From assembly GCA_032622095.1 (NCBI GenBank), contig CP136062.1, forward strand, positions 51,349,349 to 51,413,348: 64,000 bases of DNA. Reading direction: 5' to 3'. The position numbers were made by a program, and so were the translations under genes. The DNA is from Siphonodentalium dalli (Eukaryota; Mollusca; Scaphopoda; Gadilida; Siphonodentaliidae). The first letter of the stretch is position 1; every line of letters starts with the position of its first letter. The notes below the pieces were generated by a model. The model was not told the DNA's origin. It made no database searches and saw only the letters and a list, made by a program, of their open reading frames with translations. Positions 52,850 to 64,000 of this stretch are shown here, one piece after another.

Positions 52850-53090
52850 TCCATTCATAACGGGAACTGCATTGGTGCAGCATTAAAGATACTGTGCCAG
52901 TGCATGAGTGCATTCTCTTAAAAATGAGAGTCTCCCTTAGGGAGCCTCACATATATAAAAGAATACACTGGCTTACAAGGTCAAGGTAAATATTGTTAGG
53001 CCAATGTATTCTCTTTTATATGCGAGGACCCCTATGGGAGACTCACATAAATAAGAGAATATACTGGCTTTAATACAAGGTCAATGTAAA
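52850..53090. mobile_element. C3 element cut off by satellite
   Basis: TTAA at 52846-52849, then TCCATTCATAACGGGAACTG. Two or three partial cassettes (52894-52975, 53000-53066) follow. The right end is missing: at about 53090 the sequence passes directly into the ~570-bp satellite. Confidence 0.8.
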
Positions 53091-55560
53091 TATTATGAAT
53101 ACAACATGTGTAATATCATCTACTTTGAGTGTCATTATTGAATTTGATTATTACACCAGCATTGGATTTCACATCATTTTACATACAGGGGTTATTGAAT
53201 TTATCGAATCTAAGAGTTTATCTTACGATAATTATTGTGTGCTCAATGGACTCGTCTCATCTTACGCGGCTTTGATTCGTCCAATATCTATAGTGCCTGT
53301 TTGTCTGAATAGATTGATCAAGAAGATTGCGTTTATGTATCGGTGTTCGAAGGTGCCTGACATGAGAATTTTCCAATTGAATTCAATCAGTTAACTCCAA
53401 ACATGTTACTATATATACTAGAATCTAATGGAAAAGCATGAAAGTTGTTGTGAAAAAATTAGCCCAGGACCCTGTATACATCTCTATAATCATATTGGGC
53501 ACTTATTTCTCATGTCACGATCTTCACATGCAAATTTCCAATATTAAAAATTTGGACTAAATGTATGTTAGAAGTTTGAAATTTTCATATTTTTGACTTA
53601 AAATTCACCACTTTCTGTTAACGATTAGTTTCTTTTAGTATTTATGCATCTACATGCCACCAATCTGAATACAACATGTGTAATATCATCTACTTTGAGT
53701 GTCATTATTGAATTTGATTATTACACCAGCATTGGATTTCACATCATCTTACATACAGGGGTTATTGAATTTATCCAATCTAAGAGTTTATCTTACGATA
53801 ATTATTGTGTGCTCAATGTACTCATCTCATCTTACGCGGCTTTGATTCGTCCAATAACTAAAGCGCCTGTTGTTTGAATAGATTGATCAAGAAGATTGCG
53901 TTTATGTATCGGTGTTCGAAGGTGAAAGACATGAGAATTTTCCAATTGAATTCAATCAATTAACTCCAAACATATTACTATATATACTAGTATATAACGG
54001 AAAAGCAAGAACGGTGATGTGAATAAATTCGCCCAGGACCCTGTATACATCTCTATAGTCATATTGGGCACATATTTCTCATGTCACGATCTTCACATGA
54101 AAATTTCCAATATTAAAAATTTGGACTAAATGTATGTTAGAAGTTTGAAATTTTCATATTTTTGACTTAAAATTCACCACTTTCTGTTAACGATTAGTTT
54201 CTTTTAGTATTTATGCATCTACATGCCACCAATCTGAATACAACATGTGTAATATCATCTACTTTGAGTGTCATTATTGAATTTGATTATTACACCAGCA
54301 TTGGATTTCACATCATTTTACATACAGGGGTTATTGAATTTATCCAATCTAAGAGTTTATCTTACGATAATTATTGTGTGCTCAATTGACTCGTCTCATC
54401 TTACGCGGCTTTGATTCGTCCAATAACTAAAGCGCCTGTTTGTCTGAATAGATTGATCAAGAAGATTGCGTTTATCTATCGGTGTTCGAAGGTGAAAGAC
54501 ATGAGAATTTTCCAATTGAATTCAATCAATTAACTCCAAACATATTACTATATATACTAGTATATAACGGAAAAGCAAGAACGGTGATGTGAAAAAATTA
54601 GCCCAGGACCCTGTATACATCTCTATAGTCATATTGGGCACATATTTCTCATGTCACGATCTTCACATGAAAATTTACAATATTAAAAATTTGGACTAAA
54701 TGTATGTTAGAAGTTTTAAATTTTCATATTTTTGACTTAAAATTCACCACTTTCTGTTAACGATTAGTTTCTTTTAGTATTTATGCATCTACATGCCACC
54801 AATCTGAATACAACATGTGTAATATCATCTACTTTGAGTGTCATTATTGAATTTGATTATTACACCAGCATTGGATTTCACATCATTTTACATACAGGGG
54901 TTATTGAATTTATCGAATCTAAGAGTTTATCTTACGATAATTATTGTGTGCTCAATGGACTCGTCTCATCTTACGCGGCTTTGATTCGTCCAATATTCGA
55001 AGGTGAAAGATATGAGAATTTTCCAATTGATTTCAATCAATTAACTCCAAACATATTACTATATTATACTAGTACGGTACCGGTATGTAACGGAAATGCA
55101 AGAACAGTGTTGTGAAAAAAATTAGCCCAGGACCCACGATCTTCACATGCAAATTTCCAATATTAAAAATTTGGACTAAATGTATGTTAGAAGTTTAAAA
55201 TTTTCATATTTTTGACTTAAAATTCACCACTTTCTGTTAACGATTAGTTTATTTTAGTATTTATGCATCTACTTGCCGGAAATCTGAATGCAACATTTGT
55301 AATATTAGATATTTGAGTGTGATTATTCGCTTTGATTATTACACCAGCATTGGATTTCACATCATCTTACATATAGGAGTTATGGAATCTAAGAGTTTTT
55401 CTTACGATAAGAATTGTGTGCTTAATTAACTCGTCTCGTCTTACGCGGCTTTGATGCGACCAATATTTAAAGTGTCTGTTTGTCTCAACAGATTGATCAA
55501 GAAGATTGTATTAGTGTATCGGTGTTTGAAGGTAATCGACAGAGAATTTCCCAATTGACA
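53091..55560. repeat. Satellite: five tandem units of ~570 bp
   Basis: The phrase GAATACAACATGTGTAAT recurs at 53097, 53667, 54236 and 54806, with a diverged form at 55286, giving spacings of 570, 569, 570 and 480. Units 1-4 are nearly identical; unit 4 has lost ~90 bp and unit 5 is diverged. A frame of ~65-100 codons (TTCVISSTLSVIIEFDYYTS...) is open in units 1, 2 and 4 but closed by TGA in unit 3 (54386-54388). I therefore do not call a gene. Confidence 0.92.
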
Positions 55561-55981
55561 GAAATTTCATTTGCTTTGATTGAATAGAGTTGTTAATTGC
55601 AATGAGTTGGTTCCCAGATCCTCGCGTGTGTTAACATCCTCGCTTTATAAATTGACTGCTTCACAGAGGATCGTGCGGAGGTTTTGACTTCGTAATCAAT
55701 CCGCGTGACCCACCACCAAACCCTATTGATCTGTGTGGTGCTTCTATGTTCTTCTGTCGATTCCCTCGAATTCGTCTGAATTCTTGTCCGGGATCATTTG
55801 AATGCATTCTTTGTTGCAAGAAGCGATTCTAATTTGCCATTCGTGATCTGAGAATTATTTTCAAACAATACAAACTGTCTCATCGAAATTGATGTTTGCA
55901 ATAACCAGGAAATTTACTTGAGGGTCTTCATTTGCCATTGGTGGGAAGTGCCCATTTCTGCTAATTACATTGGACATTATA
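55561..55981. other. Non-coding stretch, no gene seen
   Basis: Unique-looking sequence; nothing recognised. Confidence 0.4.
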
Positions 55982-56095
55982 CAGTAATGCCCTAAACAAT
56001 CAAATTTTGGGTAACTTTTCAGGATTTAGTCCGAAATATGGCTTGTTTCCATTCATCGGAAAGCTCTCAGGAGTCAATTGTATAGGGTATTACTG
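55982..56095. mobile_element. Family A deletion derivative, 114 bp, TA TSD
   Basis: TA at 55980-55981 and 56096-56097. The left arm lacks the CACAGCAGAATTA block; the right arm is reduced to GGAGTCAATTGTATAGGGTA plus TTACTG. Confidence 0.85.
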
Positions 56096-56107
56096 TACCT
56101 CCATGAA

Positions 56108-56536
56108 CAGGCCTGAGCATAAGGTGCCTGTCATTTGCAGAATGAGGTCCTTAAAGGTTGAATTTAGTGATGCTATCCTGCTTAGTGGGTTAGCATCACT
56201 AAATTCAACCTCTGGGGACCTCAATCTGCTTAGGCCTCATATTCTCTGGAAAGTATCTTTACTATCAAATTTCTATAGAAACTTTGATTCTATTTCTTTT
56301 TTAGTTTAGTTACTCCAGATCCCCAAATTGGCAGACAACACATTGCATAATCAAGGTTCCCAATGGGTGTATACCACAATATTCACCATTTGGGAACTTC
56401 AATCTGAGTTTATATCTCCCATAACAGAATGAGAGTCCCAAGAGGGTGATGCTAGCCCATTATGTGGGATAGTGTCACTAAATTCACCCTCTGGGGACCT
56501 CATTCTGCAAATGACAGACACACTAAATTCTGGCTT
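56108..56536. mobile_element. Family B element, 429 bp, 8-bp TSD
   Basis: TCCATGAA (56100-56107) and TCCACGAA (56537-56544) match 7 of 8. Hairpin 1 is complete (56141-56228); the spacer is of the variant type (GGCAGACAACACATTGC); hairpin 2 has lost part of its left side (GAGAGTCCCAAGAGGGTGAT). It sits 12 bp from the A element at 55982-56095. Confidence 0.82.
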
Positions 56537-56741
56537 GTCCACGAACGATGTGAATGGAGGCAAGACTTAGCGTAGGGGTTTCAAATTGGGAGCAGTCACT
56601 TCTTCATATTTGATTATTTAGGGAGAAGTGGTCTGTTATCAAGGAGATGTCATGATGTCTCAAATCAGTTTACACTCCAACATACAATGTACCATTCTAT
56701 GATCAAAAAACTATTATGCAATACAATAGCCCATTTTTTAA

Positions 56742-56977
56742 CCCTTTGAGTGCCAGGGGCCGATCTAATCGGCCCTAAACCTACACAATAAGTCTGTTAA
56801 AGAATATAATAAAATATATTAAAATTGTCAAAAATTTAAAAAAAATAAAAAAAAATTGTTAGGCCAATGCATTCTCTTTTATATGCGAGGCGACCTATGG
56901 TCGACTCGCATATATAAGAGAATGCATTGGCACAGGGTATATGGGTTGATACAAAAATCGACCTGGCACTGAAAGGG
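56742..56977. mobile_element. C2 element, 236 bp
   Basis: TTAA at 56738-56741 and 56978-56981. Ends CCCTTTGAGTGCCAGGGGCC and GACCTGGCACTGAAAGGG. One hairpin cassette (56863-56932) with loop CGAGGCGACCTATGGTCGAC, the same orientation as the second cassette of C1. Confidence 0.92.
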
Positions 56978-57325
56978 TTAAATGATTATAATGAGTAAGG
57001 ATACCATTATAATAAGAAAATACAGTTTAAATATGCTATAGGAGGGTATCACCCCCCTCCCCCCTGAATCCTGAATACCAGTTAATTTTGGGGGGTGAAT
57101 CCTGAATACATGTTAAGAAATAATATGCAATAAATGACATACAAATTGACTTTTAATATACCGGTTAATTAAAAGTTTGGAATTGGAACACAAATACCCT
57201 CCTATAGGGACTTATGCAAAGTTGTATATGAGACAGAAGTCACTTCTCCATAGAAGTGGCACAATTTATGGAGACTTTATTTCCTAAGTTTGCGTCTTGG
57301 CTGGTCCCTGGTGGAGTGTATACTA

Positions 57326-57504
57326 CAGTAATGCCCTAAATAATTGACTCTTTAACCACGGAAATATGGCTTGTTGCCATTCATCGGAAAGCTCTCAGTG
57401 AGAGCTTTCCAATGATTGGCAACAAGCCATATTTCTGACAAAATCCTGAAAAGTTACCTATAATTCTGCTGTGGTTAAAGAGTCGATTATTTAGGCCATT
57501 ACTT
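57326..57504. mobile_element. Family A element, left arm partly deleted
   Basis: TA at 57324-57325. The left arm jumps from CTCTTTAACCAC to GGAAATATGGCTTG. Right arm complete; end GGCCATTACTTTA. Confidence 0.87.
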
Positions 57505-57509
57505 TACAT

Positions 57510-58321
57510 TACATGTGACAGTACTCCTCCATATGTTGCAATTCAATTAAATTCAAAATTGATTGGTATTAAATCCAATATCTGTATTTCTGTTCAATAT
57601 CTGTACCAAATATGTATCTTAACATATTGTATATCGTGTTACTGAAAATTATTATTAAAAAATAAATATATAAATAAAAAAAAATAGTTACTCTCCTCCA
57701 TCTGATTTGATTGGTATTATAACCAGGTGAATGACATAAATTTGGACACACAAAAATCTACATCATAGTAACAATGTTTAATGTATAAAAAATTAAATAT
57801 CAAACAATGTTTTCAGTTGCATTTTCTTCATCCAAATATGCCATTTTATTCAATAATATCTGAATAAATAGTTATGTATAAATTGCCCTGGAACAATAAA
57901 TCAATCTAATTTAAAAAAAAAAAAAAAGTTTCCATGTCAGTCAATATACTGAAATAAGTCATTCTCTAAAGCCACTTTAATCAAATATGATAAATTATAT
58001 CCCATAGCAACAATATTAATGAGATATGAGTGAAACTGGGAAGCCAGTGTCGTGCTGACATCGGGATTACATGCTTTGTATCTTCCCCACACACACAGAA
58101 GTGTTCATTACCCGTTGGGTCGACAGATGTACACGAAGTTACCATTCTAATCAATAAGGCTTGGTGTCGTGTCACACGGAATGATTACGTAGCAGTGCCC
58201 ACCACATGATGCCGTGTGATCCGTTCCGTCCAATTAATGGACATATCTAATCAACGAAGATAAATGGATTTTCTCATGATTTGGAAACCCATCCATCATA
58301 TTTTGAGCTGCGTTTCGTGAG
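57510..58321. other. Non-coding stretch, no gene seen
   Basis: AT-rich, with A-runs near 57675-57686 and 57912-57927. The short echo ATATCTGTATTTCTGTTCAATATCTGTACC is internal. Nothing recognised. Confidence 0.4.
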
Positions 58322-58436
58322 CAAGCCTTGAAATAGTGTGTCTGACATTTGCAGAATGACGTCCCTAGAGGGTGAATTTAGTGATGACTATCTCGGAGTG
58401 GGCTAGCATCACCAAATTCACCCTCTGGGGTAGTGC
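58322..58436. mobile_element. Family B left half
   Basis: CAAGCCTTGAAATAGTGTG and one hairpin (58354-58430); it stops inside the descending arm at CCTCTGGGG. Confidence 0.78.
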
Positions 58437-58480
58437 TGTACAGTATTCCAAATTTAAAATATCGCGATAGTTTGAACTTA

Positions 58481-58608
58481 CAGTAATGCTCTAAATAATC
58501 GACTCCTTAACCACAGCAGAATTATGGGTAACATTTCAGGATTTTGCCATTCATCGGAAAGCTCTCAGGGAGAGTTACCCATAATTCTGCTGTGGTTAAG
58601 GATTACTG
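58481..58608. mobile_element. Family A deletion derivative, 128 bp, TA TSD
   Basis: TA at 58479-58480 and 58609-58610. Both tips are present. The arms lost their inner blocks (GGATTTTGCCATTC; GGGAGAGTTACCC) and the right tip is shortened to GGATTACTG. Confidence 0.87.
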
Positions 58609-58619
58609 TATCACTGCAA

Positions 58620-60171
58620 TATCCCGGTATCGTGAACAGTGTAAAAACAGAGTTATATTAAGCTGAATTTTGCTATATTAGTGTTTAAGGTAGCATTACA
58701 TGATTTCACGGGTTGTAGACTTGTAGGGTGTCTAAAAAATAGAAAAATAACTATCTGGGGGGGGGGGGGGGGGGGCATATAACAGCCAGTATAGCCTGTG
58801 TTAAATGTGTCATTACTGGTTTGAAGGTTTAATTATTTTACAAAACTGGGAAAGTTCTCAAAAAGTCGAAAATTTTGATACGCAACAGGATTTTCGTATT
58901 CAGTGAAGGCCAACTCTGTGTTATTGGTTTCAGGAAAATAGCCCTATTTCTCTCCCCTGAATTCTGTGATCTGCGCTTGCAAGACAATTTTTTCAAATTG
59001 ATATAACTTTTTTTCTATTTCAAATATTTCTCAGCTCTAACATAGCTCTATCATGCGGAAGAAGCTTATTTACTGACATTCGCTCTATCATGGTCTGTTT
59101 TTGGGTTGAAAATGGTCAATTTGAGTTTAAAAAATGGGTAAAATTGAGCGTTTTGTGTGTGCAAACCAAGGGACATAACTCAATGATTTTTTTTACAAAT
59201 ATGCTAAAGTACAGACGTATGAGTACACCAAAAATTTCTGTCGAAATTAAAACATGCTTGATGGGACCTATGCCAAAGATAATGGCACAGCATGGATTTG
59301 AACTACAGTACCCCCTCCAAGGTTGGCAAAAATTGCTGGAAATTGTGTATTGCTACCTAAGCAGGTAACTTGTGCATTGACAATGACAACCACACATGTT
59401 TTGTATGATAAACCCTTTTAAACACAAATCTGTCGGGCTTTCTGACCTATTTCCTAACCCCACAGGGTTAACCCCATGTAAATGACAATCTGGATATGCA
59501 GGTGAGTATCTCTAATACCTATTTGCTGTTGTTTCTTTTTCAGCAAGGGGGGGGGGGGGGTTTGACTTCCAAGAGAATATGACAGAACCACTTGTGTCTC
59601 AAAATACGGTAAAATTTTCAGTTGAACTATTCCAGTTATGAATAATTTTTGTGCCATAAATAGTTGAATTTCGTCAAACTCAAAGGAAACCGTAAAGTTT
59701 TTTGTTCTCTTTAGCACATTTCATGTCATCATTGAATTGGGCGGGAATATAAAATACTTTGAATTTGAAATTTGAATTGTCCGTGCTGCCCTCGTCCCAC
59801 ATGCATGGAACACGCCAAATGATTACTATTATATAAATGGACTGCCAGGCTAAATAAAGCACTGAAAACGTCACGGAACTCCAGTCCAATGTTAGGACTA
59901 ACTCAAACTGTCATGTGCCATATTTGGTAGATATATATGCTTTGATTGACACAACATCAAAACATATTCATTGTATTCAAACGGAGATGTGTTTATGTGA
60001 GAATGTTTCATTGGTTATCCATTTATAGTGTGTCCTTTCATGTCCCATTATTATTGAACGGCCAATAATGGCGATATACCATGAAGAAAATAATGTGGGC
60101 AGTATAAGATGGCGTTGGTCTTCATACTGCGGTGTTGACGATTAATCAAAATACCATACAGCACTACTCTG
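58620..60171. other. Non-coding stretch with long G-run
   Basis: A run of 19 G at 58757-58775 and another of about 12 at 59547-59560. No coding sequence recognised; the frame at 59090-59368 shows no known motif. Confidence 0.45.
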
Positions 60172-61065
60172 GGGAACTCTTTCTGTTTAGGCCTCATCTT
60201 CTGGGAAGTATCTATTTAGACTCAAATTAACATTGTTTTTGGTTACTTATGTTCAGTTTCTATATCCCCTAATTTGCAGAAGATAAAACACATAATCGAG
60301 GTGACCAATGGGTGAACATCACCAAATTCAACTGGGGAGAACTTCAATCTGACCTAGGTCTCCCATAGCAGTTGAGGCCAAAGCAGTATGAGGTTCCCAG
60401 GGGGTGAATTGGGTGATGATTGCCCGCCATGCAGGATAGTGTCACTAAATTCACCCTCTGGGGGCCTCATTCTGCAAATATACACACTATGTTTAGAAGA
60501 TTTATTAGTCTAGTGCTCTGACTAATTCAAGATAACAATATTTAGTATTGAACCTGTCAATTTATCTGAATTGTGTAATTTTCTAGATTGAATTGTCAAT
60601 GACCCAATGGAATACCGAATACAAAAATTTAAAGAAAAAAAATGTTCCCTACCTACCTACCCTAATTATTTTATATCATATGACCCTAAACACAGGTATT
60701 AATTTTTTTTACCTTATTATCTAACACCTCATTCTGCTTATATTGGCCTCACCAGTTATGGGAGACCTAGGATCAGATTGAAGTTCCCCGGACCTCAGTT
60801 GAATTGGGTCATGTTCACCATTTATAGTAACCTCAATTATGAATTTTATCTTCTGTAAATTAGGGAAAATAGAAATTGAACAGAAGGGAAAAAGTAACTG
60901 AAATTATTTTTAATATGAGACTCTATAGATACTACCCAGAAGATGAGGCCTAAGCAGAATGTGGTTCCCAGAAGGTGAATTTGGTGACGCTAGCCCACTG
61001 TGTGGGATATCTTCACTAAATTCACTCTCTTGTGAGCTCATTCTGCAATTATCAGACACTCTATA
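60172..61065. mobile_element. Two family B remnants separated by ~230 bp
   Basis: First (60172-60500): begins in the spacer, with hairpin 2 (60388-60474), right tip eroded. Second (60725-61065): begins in the spacer (CTTATATTGGCCTCACCAG), with hairpin 2 (60957-61045) and a degraded right tip (TTATCAGACACTCTATACG). Neither has hairpin 1. Confidence 0.72.
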
Positions 61066-62070
61066 CGAGGTCTGAATATAAATGCAAATCAGTCTCGTCA
61101 AGTATTTCAAATTTCTAGTGAGGAACAGAAATATTTGGAATGGTGGAAAAATTGTTGACCGAAAATAAATCGCTCACCTAAGTGCAGCCTTAAATTATAT
61201 AGTTGCTATGGCATATAATTTTATCATAATCACTACACCGATAAAATCTAGTCTGCCTAATTAAATAAAATCACACGTTATCCCGGCACACAGTAAAATG
61301 CATTTACACCTTTTTACAAATTTTCTCTATGATGTTTTCCATTAGTAAAATTAATGCGAGCTTTTAGCGATAACATCTGATATCATGTGATATCCCTCTG
61401 ATATCATGTGATATAGTGGAAGGTGTTTTATATCGAAACAGAATCTGCGGGGATAATAAACAGCCATGAAGATTAACAGTAGTGGCTGTAAATATTTTAA
61501 TAAAATGCTGTTCATAGTATTTGATTAGGATTTATGGAAAACTAACGGAGCACTTTGTCACTGCATTGGTTTATTATTTATGTAAAGCTCAAATTTTAGA
61601 GCAATTGTGTGCACTTCTTTAAAAATTGCATGCCCTGGTTTTCAAGAAAAAATCTGTATATATGAAGTAATAACCAAAAAGATTGTTCTAGATCACAATA
61701 GTGTAACAAAATTATGGCGAGGTATATTAGAATCAGCTTGTCGTACCGTGCATGCAGGTGTCCGTCCGTATATGCAACTTTGTCCAAGCTTCTATTCCTA
61801 CATTTCTCAGTTATTTTCTATAAAACAAATATTAAGTACCATGGGAACCTGTGAACCTGCAATTATGAAGTCCATCCCACTTTTGTCAGTGGAGTTATTC
61901 CCCTTTTTCGACTTGAAATGTTTCGCAACATGCATAATTTTGTCGGAGCTCGTATTCCTTGTGTATTTTTTCTTTTTTCGAAAAACTAATTTATTAATAT
62001 GGATAAACTTAATGTAGGCCAATTGCACTGTGGTGTTTCCTTAGTCCCACTGGGACAGTCCCACCTCTAA
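61066..62070. other. Non-coding stretch, no gene seen
   Basis: A short tandem pair CTGATATCATGTGATAT at 61377-61414. A 136-codon plus-strand frame (61607-62017) has no recognisable domain and ordinary AT-rich codon content; I treat it as chance. Confidence 0.45.
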
Positions 62071-62526
62071 AAGCCTGAGTTTAGTGTGCCTGCCATTTGC
62101 AGAATGAGGTCCCCAGAGGGTGAGTTTAGTGATGCTCTCCCACTCAGTGGGCCAGCATCACCAAATTCACCCTCTGGGGACCTCATTCTGCATGGCCTCA
62201 ACTGCTATGGGAGAGACATAGACTCAGATTGAAGTTCCCAAATGGTGAATATTTGTGATGTACACCCATCAGAAACCTCGATTATGCAGTTTGTCGTCTG
62301 CCAATTTGAGGATATAGAGAAACTAAACCAAAAAAAAGAAATAGAATCCATGATTCTATAGAAATTTTATATTAAAGAAACTTTCCAGAGAAGATGAGGC
62401 CTAAGCAGAATGAGGTCCCCATATGGGGAGTTTAGTAATGCTAGCCCACTATGCAGGATAGCGTCACTAAATTCACCCTCTGGGGACCTCATTCTGCAAA
62501 TGACAGGCACACTATAATCAGACTTG
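62071..62526. mobile_element. Family B element, ~456 bp
   Basis: Left end AAGCCTGAGTTTAGTGTGCC, hairpin 1 (62101-62190), variant spacer, hairpin 2 (62409-62494), right end GGCACACTATAATCAGACTTG. I cannot read a convincing 8-bp duplication. Confidence 0.82.
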
Positions 62527-62747
62527 ATGACCTCCATTGTTGGTACCTCTTAATGGCTTCAGGCTTTTTATACCAGACATAAAGAAATGGGAAGGGGTCG
62601 GTGGAAGCTCCAAAAAAGTGGGGGGGGGGCGGGTCACAATTGTTTTGGCAGGCTAGGAGAGATAGCCTAGTTCGCTCAACTGGACAAGGTCAAGTTTGAG
62701 CTATTGCCATGGGCTGGCATCTGTCATCCATCAAAAATTTCCTTTAA

Positions 62748-63167
62748 CCCTTTCAGTGCCAGGGGCCGATCTCATCGGCCCTAATTTACGGTCTGTAAAA
62801 TCGGCCCTAAAAAAATTAAAAAATTTAAAAAATTCTTTTTTAAAAGATTTTTTTGGGTTGAATTTTTTATTTTTGGGTATGCTTAAGCATGCTATAGCAA
62901 ATTTAAAAACAAACTGGATAAAACCTTAGAAAAAAGTAAGATTCCCTGGCACTAAACCTACAGAATAAGTCTGTTAAAGAATATAAGAAAAAATTATTAA
63001 AATTGTAAAACATTGTGACAAATAATTTAAAAAATGGTGAAAAATTGTTAGGCCAATGCATTCTCTTATATATGCGAGGCGACCTATGGTCGACTCGCAT
63101 ATATAAGAGAATGCATTGGCACAGGGTATATGGGTTGATACAAAAATCGGACCTGGCACTCAAAGGG
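62748..63167. mobile_element. C2 TTAA element, 420 bp
   Basis: TTAA at 62744-62747; the right target reads TTAG (63168-63171). Ends CCCTTTCAGTGCCAGGGGCC and GACCTGGCACTCAAAGGG. Contains GGCCGATCTCATCGGCCC and one hairpin cassette (63053-63122). It is the closest relative of 31522-31979, sharing the TTAAGCATGCTATAGC stretch. Confidence 0.92.
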
Positions 63168-63179
63168 TTAGCACATCCC

Positions 63180-63330
63180 ACATGTCACATATCTCTCATC
63201 CGATCATCACCAAACTTCATATGGATCTTCAGGGTAACCTTCAGATGGAAACCATAATTTTTTTCTGAAACTCTTTAAAAAGCATGGCTGCCAGCAGCCA
63301 TCTTAGATTTCAAATTTGAACCCATAGAGA
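63180..63330. repeat. Interspersed repeat, second copy
   Basis: TCCGATCATCACCAAACTTC, CATATGGATCTTCAGGGTAA and GGCTGCCAGCAGCCATCTTA parallel 52080-52250. It directly follows the C2 element. Confidence 0.55.
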
Positions 63331-64000
63331 TGTATAGTTTATTATAATATTCAATGAGTTGCATTAAACATTGGAAATTTCTATCTATGAGGAACTGAAA
63401 ATTATTCACGTAAGTGCTACCAATAACAGACAGGCATCGGCTTTAACTGTAGCGCTGTTGAAATTTTAATAAACTGCCATCAGTGTATTTGATTATTCGT
63501 TATCCAATAAAGCGGTGGAGCATCAGGTCTCATGTTTTATTTGATTCTATCACAGAACACTGAGCCAGCGTATGCTTTATTGGAAGAGTTCCATCTATTG
63601 TTCTCCGTGCTCTAATGTTCCTCTGAGAGCTGTCAGTGCGAGGTGTCGTGGCCTCCTTGTTCACATAGTCGCGGGGATATTAATTCATGATTTCCATCAT
63701 ACAAATCCACGTGTGACCGCAGTGTCTCCGGGCAAATCACGTCTCTGTGTTTCATCAGTGTCCAACGCTGGTGTGAAGCAATCGGGACTAGTTCCTTCAA
63801 ATCTCGAGGCTAATATCGCGACTATCTGATAAATTTTTCATGCGTTCTTGTGGATGTGTACATAACATCAATGGTGTCAGCAGCACCCAAGTTCCATACG
63901 TTGGACTGAGATGGGCGCAGTCTATGAAAAGGTTGCTATAGCGAGTAAGTAAATATTTGATGTCATCTACGCATTAAATTTTAAAGGGGTATTACCAATT
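63331..64000. other. Non-coding stretch, no gene seen
   Basis: Slightly higher GC from about 63590 to 63800. The frame at 63572-63829 shows no known domain. Nothing else recognised up to the window end. Confidence 0.4.

Noticed and set aside
53095-55115. Conserved ~65-100 codon frames in the 570-bp units
   Set aside because: The frame is broken in one unit and differs downstream in others; identity is explained by recent tandem amplification.
58757-58775. Long G-run as a regulatory quadruplex
   Set aside because: A simple homopolymer with no nearby gene or repeated G-tracts; likely a slippage product, and its length may be unreliable.
61607-62017. 136-codon plus-strand frame
   Set aside because: No recognisable domain, AT-rich composition and an overlapping minus-strand frame of similar quality; treated as chance.

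Overview
The window is eukaryotic, AT-rich, and almost entirely non-coding and transposon-derived. No bacterial-style gene packing, ribosome-binding sites or operons are visible. Three things point to a marine invertebrate, most likely a lophotrochozoan such as a mollusc: the very high density of small palindromic (foldback) elements, a tRNA-headed SINE whose tail ends like the LINE tails of marine invertebrates, and CCGTCCGTC-type repeats. The taxonomic call is an inference of moderate-to-low confidence because no conserved host protein is present to anchor it.

Four groups of short non-autonomous elements dominate. Family A is a near-perfect palindrome (full length about 210 bp, ends CAGTAATGCCCTAA, TA target duplication, Tc1/mariner-like) with about 26 copies. 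Family B has ends CAAGCCTGAAATAGTGTG, a hairpin inside each terminus and 8-bp target duplications that can be read directly (hAT-like). The C families are inserted at TTAA (piggyBac-like) in three subfamilies with different termini: C1 CCCTTTACCCAACA, C2 CCCTTTCAGTGCCAGG, C3 CYCTTTCATGACGGGAGC. All three carry the same internal hairpin cassette built on CCAATGCATTCTCTTATATA. Two further TTAA-flanked elements (6109-6439 and 38501-39401), one 104-bp perfect hAT-like palindrome (25549-25652) and one 1.4-kb pogo/Tigger-like element (18965-20369) are also present. Several insertions are nested or have a recognisable empty site, so their history can be read from this sequence alone.

Layout. 0-6.5 kb: A, B and C elements plus a LINE 3' end with a 442-bp tandem duplication. 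6.8-9 kb: a tandem array and duplicated segments. 12.4-12.55 kb: a possible first coding exon on the plus strand. 17-22 kb: tandem arrays, the pogo-like element and a 24-bp minisatellite. 22-25.8 kb: SINE, C1 elements and a threefold ~580-bp repeat. 26-43 kb: dense A/B/C elements, including a chain of three TTAA elements at 38.1-40.5 kb. 44-46.3 kb: two degraded protein-coding remnants and simple interspersed repeats. 48.4-48.8 kb: a tandem array ending beside a textbook recursive splice site. 53-55.6 kb: a ~570-bp satellite. 56-63 kb: more A/B/C elements.

If the exon at 12490-12547 and the zero-length exon at 48830/48831 belong together, most of the window would be one very long first intron of a plus-strand gene whose remaining exons lie to the right, with intron removal in steps. 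No conventional host gene can be named from this window.
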